64,000 nt of DNA from Phytoactinopolyspora mesophila (GCF_010122465.1 NZ_WLZY01000001.1:620001-684000); one strand, 5' to 3'; counted from the first letter of the stretch, positions 1 through 9,540 are shown. Notes: generated by a model not told the origin, from the letters alone. Made by a program: numbers and translations.

Positions 1-413
1 GGGTGGATGCGATGCTCGACGAGATCCTGCGCCGCACCAGCGGTCAGGCATCCGTGCCTGCCGTGCCCCCTGCCGACGACGAAGACCTCGAGCCGCTCGA
101 ACAGCCCATTGTCGAAGAATTCCGGGTGGGGACCATCACCCTGGCGTGGGAAGGCGAGACCGAGAAGGTGGTGATCACCGCCTACGCCGCGGGGGAGCCC
201 GGAGCCGAGGAGGAAGAGCCGCCGGAGAATCTCGACGAATCCACCCGGGACGTCTTTCAGGTCAAACTCACTGGTGGTGCGGCGCGAGCCTTCGCCAAGC
301 GGGCCCAGGCACTGGTCGCGGCCGGCCGGCCGCCGTGCCCGTTGTGCGGGCATTCTCTCGATCCGGACGGCCACATCTGCCCGCGCCAGAATGGTTACCG
401 TCGGCGGGACTGA
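1..413 (+). CDS. DUF3090 family protein, 5' partial
   Basis: The gene is cut by the left edge; about 136 C-terminal residues are visible, in the frame whose stop is at 411-413. The C-terminus carries two Cys-x-x-Cys-like knuckles (CPLCGH and HICPRQNG), typical of the end of the actinobacterial DUF3090 family and probably a small zinc site. The preceding stretch is rich in Glu. The family is conserved next to mshC in actinobacteria, together with an SCO1664-type protein and usually a phosphoglycerate-mutase-like protein, and the next two genes here fit that order. Its end overlaps the next gene's start by 23 bases, so they are probably translationally coupled. Molecular function is unknown. 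Confidence 0.85.
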   Translation, partial: VDAMLDEILRRTSGQASVPAVPPADDEDLEPLEQPIVEEFRVGTITLAWEGETEKVVITAYAAGEPGAEEEEPPENLDESTRDVFQVKLTGGAARAFAKRAQALVAAGRPPCPLCGHSLDPDGHICPRQNGYRRRD

Positions 414-1218
414 CACTGTGGATCTGCTGGGATTGCTGGCGCGCGGCGAACTCACGGTCGAGGGCCGCCTCGTCGTGGCATCGAATGTCACGTTGCTCGG
501 CGAGGTCGCCCTCGGCGAGCGCCGGGCCCGGTGTGTGTACAAGCCGATCAGGGGCGAGCGGCCGTTGTGGGATTTCCCGGACGGCACACTGGCCGCTCGT
601 GAGGTGGCCGCGTACATCGTGTCCGAAGCCCTGGGCTGGCACGTCGTCCCACCCACCGTCATGCGTGCAGACGGTCCGTTCGGCGCCGGCATGTGCCAGC
701 TCTGGGTCGATCAGCCGGAAGGAGCACCGAGCTGGGTTGATGTCGTCGCGCCGGACGCGGTCCCGGAGGGAGCGCTACCCATCCTCGAGGCGGTGGACGC
801 AGAGGGCCAGGCGGTAGTGCTCGTGCATCGCGATCATGCCGGGTTGCGCCGGCTGGCATTGTTCGACGCGGTGGTCAACAATGCCGATCGCAAGGGCGGG
901 CACGTGCTGACCGGAGACCCCGGCCTGGACGAGGAGATGGCCGCCGTCGTCGGTGTCGACCATGGGGTCTCGTTCCACCGTGAGCCGAAGCTTCGCACCG
1001 TGCTGTGGGGGTGGGCGGGTCAGGAGCTGACTGAAGCCGAACGCGAAGCGCTGCAACGGCTGCGCTCCGCCCTCGGCAACGTGGTGGGCGCCCGGCTGGC
1101 GGAGCTGCTCGAGGAAGCCGAGCTAGCGGCGATCGGCGACCGGATCACGGCGTTGTTGCAGCTCAACCGGCTGCCCGAGCCTGAAGGCCGGATGCCGGTG
1201 CCGTGGCCGGTGTTCTGA
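391..1218 (+). CDS. SCO1664 family protein (PI3/PI4-kinase-like fold)
   Basis: A 275-residue protein of the actinobacterial SCO1664 family, a mycothiol-neighbourhood protein with distant similarity to phosphatidylinositol kinase catalytic regions. Visible motifs are NNADRKGGH near residues 162-170, resembling a kinase catalytic loop, and GVDHGVSFH near 187, in the place of a metal-binding motif. ATG 391 is chosen because upstream sequence in this frame is the shadow of the DUF3090 gene. GTG 418 is a possible later start. The gene overlaps DUF3090 and ends 18 bases before mshC, so the three probably form one operon. The substrate is not known. Confidence 0.85.
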   Translation: MVTVGGTDTVDLLGLLARGELTVEGRLVVASNVTLLGEVALGERRARCVYKPIRGERPLWDFPDGTLAAREVAAYIVSEALGWHVVPPTVMRADGPFGAGMCQLWVDQPEGAPSWVDVVAPDAVPEGALPILEAVDAEGQAVVLVHRDHAGLRRLALFDAVVNNADRKGGHVLTGDPGLDEEMAAVVGVDHGVSFHREPKLRTVLWGWAGQELTEAEREALQRLRSALGNVVGARLAELLEEAELAAIGDRITALLQLNRLPEPEGRMPVPWPVF

Positions 1219-1236
1219 ACCCTTAGGCTCAGAGAT

Positions 1237-2487
1237 ATGCGTGCCTGGGCAGCTCCAGACCGCCGGCCATTGCCCGGCAAAGGTTTTCCCGTTCACTTGT
1301 TCGACACTGCGTCAGGCTCGATGCGCACGGCAGCCCCGGCGTCGCAGGCCTCGCTGTACGTGTGCGGTATCACTCCGTACGACGCCACCCACATCGGCCA
1401 CGCGGCGACGTACGTAGCTTTCGACGTGCTCAACCGCGTGTGGCAGGACGCGGGTCACGACGTGCGCTACGTGCAGAACGTGACCGATATCGACGACCCC
1501 CTGATCGAGCGCGCGACCAGCACCGGACAGCACTGGGCCGAGCTCGCGGCCGAGCAGACAGACCTCTTCCGATCGGATATGGCCTGGCTTCGGGTGCTGC
1601 CGCCGAATCACTACGTCAGCGCCGTCGATTCGATCCCGCAGATCATCGAGCTGATCGCCCGTCTCAAGGACAAGGCAGCGGTCTACGAAGTCGAGGGAGA
1701 CCTATATTTCTCGGTCCGGTCCGATCCGCGATTCGGTGAGATCTGCAACCTCGACGACGCCACCATGCGCACGTTGTTCGCCGAGCGAGGTGGCGACCCG
1801 GACCGACCGGGCAAGAAGGACCCGCTGGACTGCCTCGTGTGGCGCCTGGAGCGCCCGGGGGAGCCGTCCTGGCCGAGCCCGTACGGGGCCGGGCGGCCGG
1901 GCTGGCACATCGAGTGCACGGCGATCGCGCTGCATCACCTGGACCAGGGCGGCGGGTTCGACGTGCAAGGCGGGGGGAGCGACCTCGTGTTCCCGCACCA
2001 TGAGATGTGCGCATCCGAGGCGCATGTGGCCACCGGCCGGTGGCCGTTCGCGCACACCTACGTGCACGCGGGGATGGTCGGCTACCAGGGCGAGAAGATG
2101 TCCAAGTCGCTGGGAAACCTCGTCTTCGCCGCCGCTTTGAGACGCTCCGACCAGGACCCGGGCGCGGTCCGGCTGGCGCTCTACACACAGCACTACCGCT
2201 CCGACTGGGAATGGACCGAGGAGATGCTCGACGACGCCTCCCTGCGGCTGCGGCGCTGGCGCGAGGCAGCCTCGGCTTCGGCCGGCCCGCCGGCCGAGCC
2301 GGTGATCGAGGAGGTCCGCCGCCGGCTGGCCGACGATCTGGACACCGTCGGCGCCGTGCACGCGATCGACACGTGGGCCGCCGAAACCCTCGAAGTCCGC
2401 GGCGGCTCCACCTCAGCCGCGGCCGACCCGTCAGCCCCGCCGCTGATCCGCGCCACGACCGACACTCTGCTCGGCATCCACCTCTAA
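1237..2487 (+). CDS. mshC: L-cysteine:1D-myo-inositol 2-amino-2-deoxy-alpha-D-glucopyranoside ligase MshC
   Basis: MshC joins cysteine to GlcN-Ins with ATP, the cysteine-ligation step of mycothiol synthesis in the cytosol. It is a paralogue of class I cysteinyl-tRNA synthetase. The catalytic domain shows [19 protein letters not shown] near residues 41-60, with the metal-binding Cys and a HIGH-type motif, and KMSKS near 287. At 416 residues it matches MshC and lacks the anticodon-binding C-terminal part of true CysRS. The start is ATG 1237. Upstream DUF3090 and SCO1664 genes are the typical partners, which supports MshC rather than CysS. Mycothiol is restricted to actinobacteria and so helps place the organism. 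Confidence 0.95.
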   Translation: MRAWAAPDRRPLPGKGFPVHLFDTASGSMRTAAPASQASLYVCGITPYDATHIGHAATYVAFDVLNRVWQDAGHDVRYVQNVTDIDDPLIERATSTGQHWAELAAEQTDLFRSDMAWLRVLPPNHYVSAVDSIPQIIELIARLKDKAAVYEVEGDLYFSVRSDPRFGEICNLDDATMRTLFAERGGDPDRPGKKDPLDCLVWRLERPGEPSWPSPYGAGRPGWHIECTAIALHHLDQGGGFDVQGGGSDLVFPHHEMCASEAHVATGRWPFAHTYVHAGMVGYQGEKMSKSLGNLVFAAALRRSDQDPGAVRLALYTQHYRSDWEWTEEMLDDASLRLRRWREAASASAGPPAEPVIEEVRRRLADDLDTVGAVHAIDTWAAETLEVRGGSTSAAADPSAPPLIRATTDTLLGIHL

Positions 2488-2616
2488 CCCGCCCCGCTAC
2501 GTCCAGCCTCCGCTCCACCTGAGAATTCAGGGCTCTTGGGGCACGTGAGTTCGTGAGTGGTCACCGGGGTGGGTTCTTCCGGGCCGGTGGGGGCGCCCGG
2601 GTTGTGGTGTTCGCCA

Positions 2617-2755
2617 GTCGTGAAGATCGTTGTGTGAGTATGGGTGGCCCGCTTCGCCATACTCGGGGTCGTGAAGATCGTCGTGGTGAAAAACGCCGCT
2701 GGACACCGTCAGGATTCACACGAGCGCGCACATACCTGTCGTGAAGATTATCGTG
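2617..2755 (+). repeat. Three copies of an 18-bp direct repeat in the mshC-pdxS gap
   Basis: The unit GTCGTGAAGATCRTYGTG occurs at 2617-2634, 2668-2685 and 2738-2755. The copies are separated by 33 and 52 bases of unrelated sequence. A hairpin with arms GAGTATGG and CCATACTC (2636-2643 and 2657-2664) sits between the first two copies. No supported gene lies from 2488 to 3106. The function is unknown; the copies could be dispersed repeats or protein-binding sites. Confidence 0.6.
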
Positions 2756-2930
2756 TTAAACCACGCCGGTCGCCAGCAAGGCCCGGCCAGCCATGGCCGG
2801 GGCAAGCCCGGCCGCCTCGCCCCCCAGAGCGCTCGGTTCAGGTCCGGCACAACCCGCGACCCGCCCGCGGACAACGGCGCTATGCTGTGCGACGGCCGCC
2901 GATGAATCAAGAACCGCACTAAATGATCAT

Positions 2931-2984
2931 GTCTGGTGGGTTTTCACTTGCCTCACCATCTCTCCGGCCATGGTGACGCCAGAC
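2931..2984 (+). other. Nested inverted repeat upstream of pdxS
   Basis: Outer arms GTCTGG (2931-2936) and CCAGAC (2979-2984) enclose a perfect inner hairpin TCACCAT/ATGGTGA (2953-2959 and 2970-2976). It lies about 120 bases before pdxS and is AT-richer than its surroundings. It could be an operator or an mRNA structure. A possible -10 element TAAGAT is at 3053-3058. Confidence 0.3.
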
Positions 2985-3106
2985 AACTCCTGGTACGGCA
3001 GGGCGGCCCACCCGGCCGGACCGGCAAACAACGCCGACCTCCATCCGGGTCGTAAGATAGGCACGGCAGGAGCATGTCCCTTTCAGACGAAGAGGTTCGA
3101 TTACCC

Positions 3107-4042
3107 GTGTCCGAGCAGACCCCGTCGACTCAGGCGCAGCAACCAACGGCCCCGGCCCGGCCGCAGACCGGCACCGCCCGCGTGAAGCGCGGCATGGCCG
3201 AGATGCTCAAGGGCGGCGTGATCATGGACGTGGTCACGCCCGATCAGGCGAAGATCGCCGAGGACGCCGGCGCCGTTGCCGTGATGGCGCTCGAACGGGT
3301 GCCGGCCGACATCCGGGCCCAGGGCGGCGTCGCGCGTATGAGCGACCCCGATCTCATCGACGGCATCATCAGCGCCGTCTCCATCCCGGTCATGGCCAAA
3401 GCCCGGATCGGGCATTTCGTCGAGGCTCAGGTACTGCAGAGCCTGGGCGTTGACTACATTGACGAGTCCGAGGTGCTCACCCCGGCCGACTACACGAACC
3501 ACATCGACAAGTGGCAGTTCACCGTGCCGTTCGTCTGCGGCGCCACCAATCTCGGCGAGGCGCTGCGCCGGATCACCGAGGGCGCGGCCATGATCCGCTC
3601 GAAGGGCGAGGCCGGCACCGGCGACGTCTCTAACGCCACCACACACATGCGCCAGCTCCGCGACGAGCTCCGGCGGCTGCAGTCTCTGCCCAAGGACGAG
3701 CTCTTCGTCGCGGCCAAAGAGCTCCAGGCGCCTTACGAACTTGTCCAGGAGGTCGCCGAGGCCGGGAAACTGCCGGTGGTGCTTTTCACTGCCGGCGGCA
3801 TCGCCACGCCCGCGGACGCCGCGATGATGATGCAGCTCGGTGCTGAGGGTGTCTTCGTCGGATCGGGCATCTTCAAATCCGGAGAGCCGGCCAAGCGGGC
3901 TGAGGCCATCGTCAAGGCGACGACGTTCTACGACGACCCCGACGTCCTGGCGAAGGTATCCCGTGGCCTGGGCGAGGCGATGGTCGGCATCAACGTCGAA
4001 GAGGTTCCCGAGCCGCACCGGCTGGCTGAACGCGGCTGGTAA
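3107..4042 (+). CDS. pdxS: Pyridoxal 5'-phosphate synthase, synthase subunit PdxS
   Basis: PdxS condenses ribose 5-phosphate, glyceraldehyde 3-phosphate and PdxT-delivered ammonia to pyridoxal phosphate in the DXP-independent route. The (beta/alpha)8 protein shows the conserved starts [15 protein letters not shown] and [20 protein letters not shown], the catalytic lysine region MAKARIGHF, and the phosphate-binding GSGIFKS near the end. GTG 3107 is preferred over ATG 3074: it gives a family-length 311-residue protein and has a GAAGAGG-like ribosome-binding site 12 bases upstream, while ATG 3074 has AGGAG only one base away. The usual neighbour pdxT is displaced to 8169. Confidence 0.93.
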   Translation: MSEQTPSTQAQQPTAPARPQTGTARVKRGMAEMLKGGVIMDVVTPDQAKIAEDAGAVAVMALERVPADIRAQGGVARMSDPDLIDGIISAVSIPVMAKARIGHFVEAQVLQSLGVDYIDESEVLTPADYTNHIDKWQFTVPFVCGATNLGEALRRITEGAAMIRSKGEAGTGDVSNATTHMRQLRDELRRLQSLPKDELFVAAKELQAPYELVQEVAEAGKLPVVLFTAGGIATPADAAMMMQLGAEGVFVGSGIFKSGEPAKRAEAIVKATTFYDDPDVLAKVSRGLGEAMVGINVEEVPEPHRLAERGW

Positions 4043-4069
4043 GGCCCCCACGGGTACGGAGAACCGGCG

Positions 4070-4648
4070 GTGAACCCGGAGGACTCCGATCACGTTTTCC
4101 GTGAATGGCAGCAGGACGCCGACGGGGTCTGGAACCGGCGCGCGGCCCGGACCATCGCGGTAGCGACCGACGGCACCCCATCTGGTCATGGCGGCGGACG
4201 TGGAGCGGCGGATGCCGAGGTGCTCCTGCTTCGCGGGGTCGACGTCCAGGACCCGTCGCACACCTGGTGGTTCACACCAGGCGGCGGCATCGACGAGGGC
4301 GAGTCAGCGCGGGCGGCCGCGGTGCGCGAGCTGTTCGAGGAGAGCGGCCTGCGGGTCGGGCTCGACGACCTCGTTGGCCCGGTGGCGGTGCGCAGTGCGT
4401 CCTTCCCGTACTTCGGCCGGCCGTGCCGGCAGGACGAGGTGTTCTACTACGTGCCGATCACCGGGCACAACGACGTCCACACCGGAGGCTGGACGGCGGT
4501 GGAGCGCGCATCGGTGACGGAACTGCGCTGGTGGCGGCTGTGTGACCTCGCTGGTACGTCGGAAACGGTCTACCCGCCGGCGTTGCCGGAGCTGGTGCGC
4601 GTGTTGGTGACAGACGGCTGGGACGGCACCAGGCTCACGATCAGCTAG
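4070..4648 (+). CDS. NUDIX hydrolase
   Basis: A 192-residue protein with an intact Nudix box (G-x5-E-x7-RE-L-x-EE-x-GL) near residues 72-94, in the stretch GGIDEGESARAAAV followed by RELFEESGL. It should hydrolyse a nucleoside diphosphate linked to another moiety in a Mg-dependent way; the substrate cannot be read from sequence. The start is GTG 4070, 27 bases after pdxS, so it is probably cotranscribed with pdxS, in the slot where pdxT is often found. It ends convergently with the epimerase gene. Confidence 0.85.
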   Translation: MNPEDSDHVFREWQQDADGVWNRRAARTIAVATDGTPSGHGGGRGAADAEVLLLRGVDVQDPSHTWWFTPGGGIDEGESARAAAVRELFEESGLRVGLDDLVGPVAVRSASFPYFGRPCRQDEVFYYVPITGHNDVHTGGWTAVERASVTELRWWRLCDLAGTSETVYPPALPELVRVLVTDGWDGTRLTIS

Positions 4649-4748
4649 TGCCCTCAGTACATTGCCCGTCACAGGTCGCGCACGTTCCGCGCTCCGATCA
4701 GATCCATGCGTCTTGCCCTTTGTCGTTGTCGCGAGTGGTCAGCGGCGA

Positions 4749-5780
4749 TCACACCCTGGCCGGAATGTACTCGTCACCAGAGCCGCCGTGCCGGGCTGAT
4801 TCGGCCATGCTGCGGAAATCGTGCTTCGGTTGGTATCCGAGCACGTCGCGGGCGGCGTCTACGGCCATCTCCAGCCGCCACGTCTTCGGCATCTCAACCA
4901 TGATCTTGGGAACTTCGTAGAGCTCCGCGATGATCGATGCGCCGTCGTCATGTTTCGTCGGTGCGGCCGCCGTGATGTTGAACGCCCGGCCGCTGGCGCC
5001 CGGCACGGTCAGCGCCAGGTAGAGCCCTTCGACTGCGTCGCGGACATCCAGCAGGTGGATACTCCACGGCTGGCCGTCGGGCCCGAGCAGGCCGGCCGCG
5101 GTGTCGTCCGGTGCGTCCTGCACCCCGGCGTCGAAGATTCGTCGCAGATTCGGGTGATTGTGAAACAGCTGCCAAATGTTTGTGTCCCGGCCCAGCTCAG
5201 CCTTACCCAGCAGCGAACGCAGCCACGCGACCCGGAACAGGCCTGACGCCTCCACCGGATCGAGAACCGTGGCGAACCGGGTGATGACGTACGGGATGTC
5301 GAACTGCACGGCATGGTTTCGCAGGATCGTCTCGCCTAGGAGCTTGGATGTGCCGTAGTAGTCCGCTGGCTCCTGCGGAGCGTCTTCAGGCAGCGGGACC
5401 ATCGGCGGATCGCCCGGCCGGTAGGTCCCGTCCGTGCTGGCCAGTAGGAACCGCTCCACACCGCCGGCCCGCACCACGCCTTCGAGCAACCGCAGCGTCC
5501 CGAAGGCATTGATGTCGTAGAACCTGTCGACCGGCGTCTGGCCCCGCACCAGCTGTGCCGCAAGGTGCACCACATGGGTGACATCGCGGCAGGCGGCGTC
5601 GATGCCTGCTTGATCGGTGAGCTCGGCTTCGACGATCTCGAGACCGGACATGGCTGACAGCTTCACCGCTTGCGGATCGCCCGGCATCACCATCGCCTTG
5701 ACGTCAGCTCCAGACGACAGCAGCCGACGGACCATGTTGGCTCCGACGCGCCCGGTAGCGCCGGTGACTAGAACTCGCAT
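4749..5780 (-). CDS. NAD(P)-dependent epimerase/dehydratase (extended SDR)
   Basis: A 343-residue extended short-chain dehydrogenase/reductase. The N-terminal Rossmann motif GATGRVGA lies at residues 7-14, and the catalytic Tyr-x-x-x-Lys is in YYGTSK near residue 140. It probably acts on a nucleotide sugar or related substrate. ATG 5780 gives a start directly on the first beta strand and is preceded by GAAGGG. It reads opposite to pdxS and is the last of three antisense genes lying between pdxS and pdxT. A 49-bp gap separates it from the threonine-synthase-like gene. The substrate is unknown. Confidence 0.82.
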   Translation of the reverse strand: MRVLVTGATGRVGANMVRRLLSSGADVKAMVMPGDPQAVKLSAMSGLEIVEAELTDQAGIDAACRDVTHVVHLAAQLVRGQTPVDRFYDINAFGTLRLLEGVVRAGGVERFLLASTDGTYRPGDPPMVPLPEDAPQEPADYYGTSKLLGETILRNHAVQFDIPYVITRFATVLDPVEASGLFRVAWLRSLLGKAELGRDTNIWQLFHNHPNLRRIFDAGVQDAPDDTAAGLLGPDGQPWSIHLLDVRDAVEGLYLALTVPGASGRAFNITAAAPTKHDDGASIIAELYEVPKIMVEMPKTWRLEMAVDAARDVLGYQPKHDFRSMAESARHGGSGDEYIPARV

Positions 5781-5829
5781 GTCAGAACCCTTCTCGAGTG
5801 GAGCCGGTCCGGTTGGAGATGTACGCACG

Positions 5830-6918
5830 TCATGACTGTCCAGCCCAGGCTGCGACCCGCGCCGCAACGTCGACGACGCCGACGGTGGGTGCCCGCCGCC
5901 GGGCGTCTTCGGAAAAACGACCGAGATCCTTCCAGCCGGCTCCGGTGCAGATCAGCACCGGGTGATCACTGGCGCCGAGCCGGCCACGGCCGGCATCTGC
6001 CAGTACGGCAGCGAGGGGTGCCGCCGCCGCGGGCTCGACGAACACCCCTTCGGTGGCGGCCAGCCGGCGCTGTGCCATGAGGATCTCGTCGTCGCTGACA
6101 TGTGTGCCCCAGCCGCCACTCGCACGTACCGCCGCCGCGGCCGCCGGTCCGTCGGGCGGGTAGGGGAGTTGAAGCGCGGAGATCATGGTGTCGCATCGGC
6201 CAACCTCGGGCGCGCCGATCTCGCCGTCGAGGAACTGCACGACGGGCGCACAACCTGTCGGCTGACAAGCCACCACCTTTGCCGGATGGGCTCGAGCCGC
6301 CAGCCCACGGGCCAGGGACGTCAGGAGGCCTCCGCCGCCCACCGGGACATAGACGTGGGTGGCATCGGGAAGCTGCTCGGCCAGCTCGTATCCGATCGTG
6401 TCGATGCCGCGCATGCCGTCGGGGTTGAACGCGTTGGCGGTGATACCCAGGTAGAGCTTGTGCCGCTCCGCCGCCGCGCGTACTTGCGCCATCAGCTCCG
6501 CTCCGGCCGTGGTTGCGCCGTCGCCGGTTCCGCGTACGGCGACGAGTTCGACGCCGTACGGCATCAGGGGCAGCCGCTTTTCGGCCGGCGCGGTGGACAC
6601 CAGGCACAGGAAGCCCCGCAGCGCCGCCCGGGCGCCGTAGGCGGCCAGCGACATGCCGGCGTTTCCTGACGACGTGGCGATCCAGCCCGCGTACCCACGG
6701 TGGCGGGCCAGCGACATCGACATGGCCGCCACCCGGTCCTTGTAGGAGCCGGTGGGGTTGGCCGACTCCATCTTCGCGCTCAGCCCGCCGAGCCCGGCCT
6801 GCCGCGCCGTGTCATGCAGGTCAAGGACCGGCGTGCCGCCCTCGCCAAGAGTCACCAGAGTTCCCGCATCGGGAAGATCCGCGGCATATCGCTCCAGGCC
6901 GTGCTGGTAGAGGCTCAT
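5830..6918 (-). CDS. Threonine-synthase-like pyridoxal-phosphate enzyme
   Basis: A 362-residue fold-type II PLP enzyme. The PLP lysine is in NPTGSYKDR near residue 61, the Ser/Asn loop is SSGNAG, and a glycine-rich phosphate-binding loop is VPVGGGGLL. It resembles threonine synthase and threonine dehydratase-type enzymes. There is no threonine pathway gene beside it, so a beta-elimination or replacement on another amino acid is also possible. It overlaps the upstream deacylase gene by 4 bases (6915-6918), so the two are translationally coupled and may act in sequence on an acylated amino acid. That pathway is inferred. Confidence 0.82.
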   Translation of the reverse strand: MSLYQHGLERYAADLPDAGTLVTLGEGGTPVLDLHDTARQAGLGGLSAKMESANPTGSYKDRVAAMSMSLARHRGYAGWIATSSGNAGMSLAAYGARAALRGFLCLVSTAPAEKRLPLMPYGVELVAVRGTGDGATTAGAELMAQVRAAAERHKLYLGITANAFNPDGMRGIDTIGYELAEQLPDATHVYVPVGGGGLLTSLARGLAARAHPAKVVACQPTGCAPVVQFLDGEIGAPEVGRCDTMISALQLPYPPDGPAAAAAVRASGGWGTHVSDDEILMAQRRLAATEGVFVEPAAAAPLAAVLADAGRGRLGASDHPVLICTGAGWKDLGRFSEDARRRAPTVGVVDVAARVAAWAGQS

Positions 6919-7886
6919 TGCGCCGCCTCCTCTGGCCGGCTGGTGACGACCTGATTGTCGGTGTCAACGGCGGCCATCACGTACAAGACATCACCCTGCT
7001 GAGTCCTCGCCTGGCGGCGCAGGAACATGACCATGCCGTCGCCGGGTGCGGTGATGATGCGCAGGAGGTCGCCGTCGTATCCGTAAAGACGGCCGATCTC
7101 GGTGTCCCGGGTGACCACGGCGCCGGCCCGGACCGACGAGACGAACAGGCCGTGCCCCGGCGCCTGGGCGCCCTGATCGAGATCGCCGGAGCCGCTGACC
7201 CGGGTCTGAAAGCCCCCCGCGTGGGCGTACTCCGAGGGCAGCATGGCTAGCGCCGCCATGACCGACCGCACGCCGCTGACATAGGCGTCGAGTTCACGAC
7301 TGCGGATGCTGCCGCCGCCGGAGCACTCGGCGTAGATGGCGGGCACGCCGTGCTCCGCCGCCGCGGACAGTGAGCGTCCTGGCGCCGTGCGCGGATGCGC
7401 CCAGATGACCGGCGCGCCGAAAGCCTCGGCCAGCTGTTGCGACCGTGAGCTTTCGGGGCCGCCCTGGCAGAACCCGCTCATCAGCGGCATGCGGTAACGC
7501 AACCCGGCCGAATGCAGGTCGATCAATGCGTGAGCCACCGATATGACGTGTTCGGTCAGGGCGGCGGCCACGGTGTCCGTTGGACCTTGTCCAGGTACAC
7601 CCGGGAACGACCGGGCCAGATTGCCGCCGTCGAGGGGGTTGAGCCGGCTGGACGCCGCCCATGCGCCCGGGTTGGCTGGCGCGACCGCGAGCAAGGTGCC
7701 GCTCAGTGGCGCCGTTGCGACCTCTCGGATGGTCCGCAGCACGGCCAGCACGCCCTCGTCCTCGTCACCATGCACGCCGCCGAGTAAGGCGAGCACTGGC
7801 CCGGGCCTACGTCCAGACACTGTGGTCAGAACCACGTCACCAGGCAGGACCTGTTGGTGTATTCCAGTGAAATGCTGACTGGTCAT
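6915..7886 (-). CDS. Succinylglutamate desuccinylase/aspartoacylase family amidohydrolase
   Basis: A 323-residue M14-type zinc deacylase. Zinc ligands are visible as GGVHGDEDEG near residues 37-46 and DLHSAG near 123, with a candidate acidic residue in AECSGGG near 195. The family removes an acyl group from an N-acyl amino acid; AstE, aspartoacylase and DoeB-like deacetylases are examples. Its coupling with a PLP-dependent threonine-synthase-like gene suggests deacylation followed by PLP chemistry. It is the first gene of the antisense operon. An AT-rich region with inverted repeats lies upstream. Confidence 0.8.
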   Translation of the reverse strand: MTSQHFTGIHQQVLPGDVVLTTVSGRRPGPVLALLGGVHGDEDEGVLAVLRTIREVATAPLSGTLLAVAPANPGAWAASSRLNPLDGGNLARSFPGVPGQGPTDTVAAALTEHVISVAHALIDLHSAGLRYRMPLMSGFCQGGPESSRSQQLAEAFGAPVIWAHPRTAPGRSLSAAAEHGVPAIYAECSGGGSIRSRELDAYVSGVRSVMAALAMLPSEYAHAGGFQTRVSGSGDLDQGAQAPGHGLFVSSVRAGAVVTRDTEIGRLYGYDGDLLRIITAPGDGMVMFLRRQARTQQGDVLYVMAAVDTDNQVVTSRPEEAAQ

Positions 7887-8006
7887 CCGCGATGATGCTC
7901 CTTACGGGTTCGCGCGTGGCGAGGGATCGACGGGCCGGAGAACGGCCGGGCATCCGGGTGTCGCAGAGATATGACGCATGGTGGCGACGAAAGCGGAAGG
8001 CGCAGA

Positions 8007-8043
8007 GAGCAAAGTTTCGATTGGCGATGAGTCTAATTTGCTC
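8007..8043. promoter_or_regulatory. Candidate operator in the deacylase-pdxT divergent gap
   Basis: Perfect 7-base inverted arms GAGCAAA (8007-8013) and TTTGCTC (8037-8043) lie in an unusually AT-rich part of a 282-base gap between divergent genes. The spacing of about three helical turns would fit a regulator binding two half-sites. No regulator gene is adjacent. Confidence 0.3.
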
Positions 8044-8168
8044 AAAAAAACTTCTCAATGGTTTCGCAGCCTCGAATTGGCGATCGCGCCCGAGCGGCTA
8101 CCGTGGAGGTGGACATCTGAACGGCGATAACGGCGTTCACACCAGTGGATAGGAACGCGGGCACACCT

Positions 8169-8774
8169 ATGTCGAACGGACCAACGGTAGGGGTCCTGGC
8201 TCTCCAGGGCGACGTGCGCGAGCACCGGCGCATTCTCGAGTCGCTCGGCGCACGCACCATCGCGGTACGCACGGCGGACGAGCTCGACCGCATCGACGGC
8301 CTGGTGATCCCGGGCGGCGAATCCACCACCATGTGGCGCCTGGCGCGCTCGTTCGAGTTGCTCAAGCCGCTCCGCAAACACATACACGCGGGCCTGCCAG
8401 CCTATGGCTCGTGCGCTGGCATGATCATGCTCGCTGAGCATCTCGAGGACGGGGCCGCGGGCCAGGAGACCGTTGGCGGTATGGATGTCACCGTGCGCCG
8501 CAACGCATTCGGCCGTCAACTCGATTCGTTCGAGGCACCACTCGACTTCCCGGTGATCGGCCAGCCGCCCTTACACGCGGTCTTCATCCGGGCCCCGTGG
8601 GTCGAGCGGGTCGGAGAACAGGTAGAGGTCCTGGCACGAGTCGCCACCGGACCGGCAGCCGGTAGAATCGTCGCAGTACGGGCTGGAGGGCTGCTCGCCA
8701 CGGCGTTTCACCCCGAGCTCACCGCAGACGCCCGTGTCCACGGGCATTTCCTCGAGATCGTCAAGGAGGCCTAG
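8169..8774 (+). CDS. pdxT: Pyridoxal 5'-phosphate synthase glutaminase subunit PdxT
   Basis: PdxT hydrolyses glutamine and channels ammonia to PdxS. This class I amidotransferase shows [13 protein letters not shown] at the N-terminus, the oxyanion motif PGGEST, the nucleophile Cys in GSCAGM near residue 85, and the His/Glu pair in FHPEL near 180. Its 201 residues are normal for the family. ATG 8169 is chosen over an in-frame GTG at 8145. The yebC gene follows after 4 bases, with yebC's ribosome-binding site AAGGAGG inside pdxT. pdxS lies about 4.1 kb upstream rather than adjacent. Confidence 0.93.
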   Translation: MSNGPTVGVLALQGDVREHRRILESLGARTIAVRTADELDRIDGLVIPGGESTTMWRLARSFELLKPLRKHIHAGLPAYGSCAGMIMLAEHLEDGAAGQETVGGMDVTVRRNAFGRQLDSFEAPLDFPVIGQPPLHAVFIRAPWVERVGEQVEVLARVATGPAAGRIVAVRAGGLLATAFHPELTADARVHGHFLEIVKEA

Positions 8775-8778
8775 CCGC

Positions 8779-9540
8779 ATGTCCGGCCACTCCAAGTGGG
8801 CGACCACCAAACACAAGAAGGCTGTCGTCGATGCGCGGCGAGGCAAGCTGTTCGCCAAGCTGATCAAGAACATCGAGGTAGCCGCGCGCACCGGTGGGGG
8901 AGACCCAGCGGCCAACCCGACGCTGTATGACGCTATTCAGAAGGCCAAGAAGTCGTCCGTGCCGAACGACAACATCGATCGGGCGGTCAAGCGAGGCTCA
9001 GGCGCCGAAGACGGCGCGGCGGACTACCAGACCATTCTGTATGAGGGCTATGGCCCGAACGGTGTCGCGGTGCTCGTGGAGTGCCTGACCGACAACCGCA
9101 ACCGTGCTGCCTCCGAGGTCCGCATCGCCATGACCCGCAACGGCGGCTCCATGGCCGACCCCGGTTCGGTGTCCTACCTGTTCGACCGCAAGGGCGTCGT
9201 CGTTGTGCCTCGCCAGCAAGGCGAGCGTGCCATCAATGAGGACGAACTGCTCGAAGTCGTGCTCGACGCCGGCGCCGAAGAGGTCGAAGACCTCGGCGAG
9301 TCGTTCGAAATCCGCAGCGAGGCCAGCGAGCTGGTCGACGTTCGAAGCGCAATCCAGGCGGCGGGCCTGGACTATGAGTCGGCCGAGTCGTCGTTCGTCC
9401 CGTCGGTCACGGTCCCGTTGGACGAAGACGGCGCGAAGAAGATCTTCCGGCTCATCGAGACCTTGGAAGACAGCGACGACGTCCAGAACGTTTTCGCCAA
9501 CTTCGATGTCTCCGACGAGGTCATGGAGGCGGTCGGCTAG
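8779..9540 (+). CDS. yebC: YebC/PmpR family DNA-binding regulator
   Basis: A 253-residue YebC-family protein with the diagnostic N-terminus [14 protein letters not shown] and the [13 protein letters not shown] helix. Members bind DNA as regulators, and some have been linked to translation of proline-rich proteins. It sits between pdxT and, after the iron transporter insertion, ruvC; yebC-ruvC-ruvA-ruvB is a very common bacterial order. The start at ATG 8779 has a strong AAGGAGG at 8763-8769. Confidence 0.93.
   Translation: MSGHSKWATTKHKKAVVDARRGKLFAKLIKNIEVAARTGGGDPAANPTLYDAIQKAKKSSVPNDNIDRAVKRGSGAEDGAADYQTILYEGYGPNGVAVLVECLTDNRNRAASEVRIAMTRNGGSMADPGSVSYLFDRKGVVVVPRQQGERAINEDELLEVVLDAGAEEVEDLGESFEIRSEASELVDVRSAIQAAGLDYESAESSFVPSVTVPLDEDGAKKIFRLIETLEDSDDVQNVFANFDVSDEVMEAVG

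Noticed and set aside
1664-2518. 284-codon minus-strand open frame
   Set aside because: Arg/Pro-rich shadow of mshC.
2617-2755. CRISPR-like array
   Set aside because: Only three 18-base copies with spacers of 33 and 52 bases and no cas genes.
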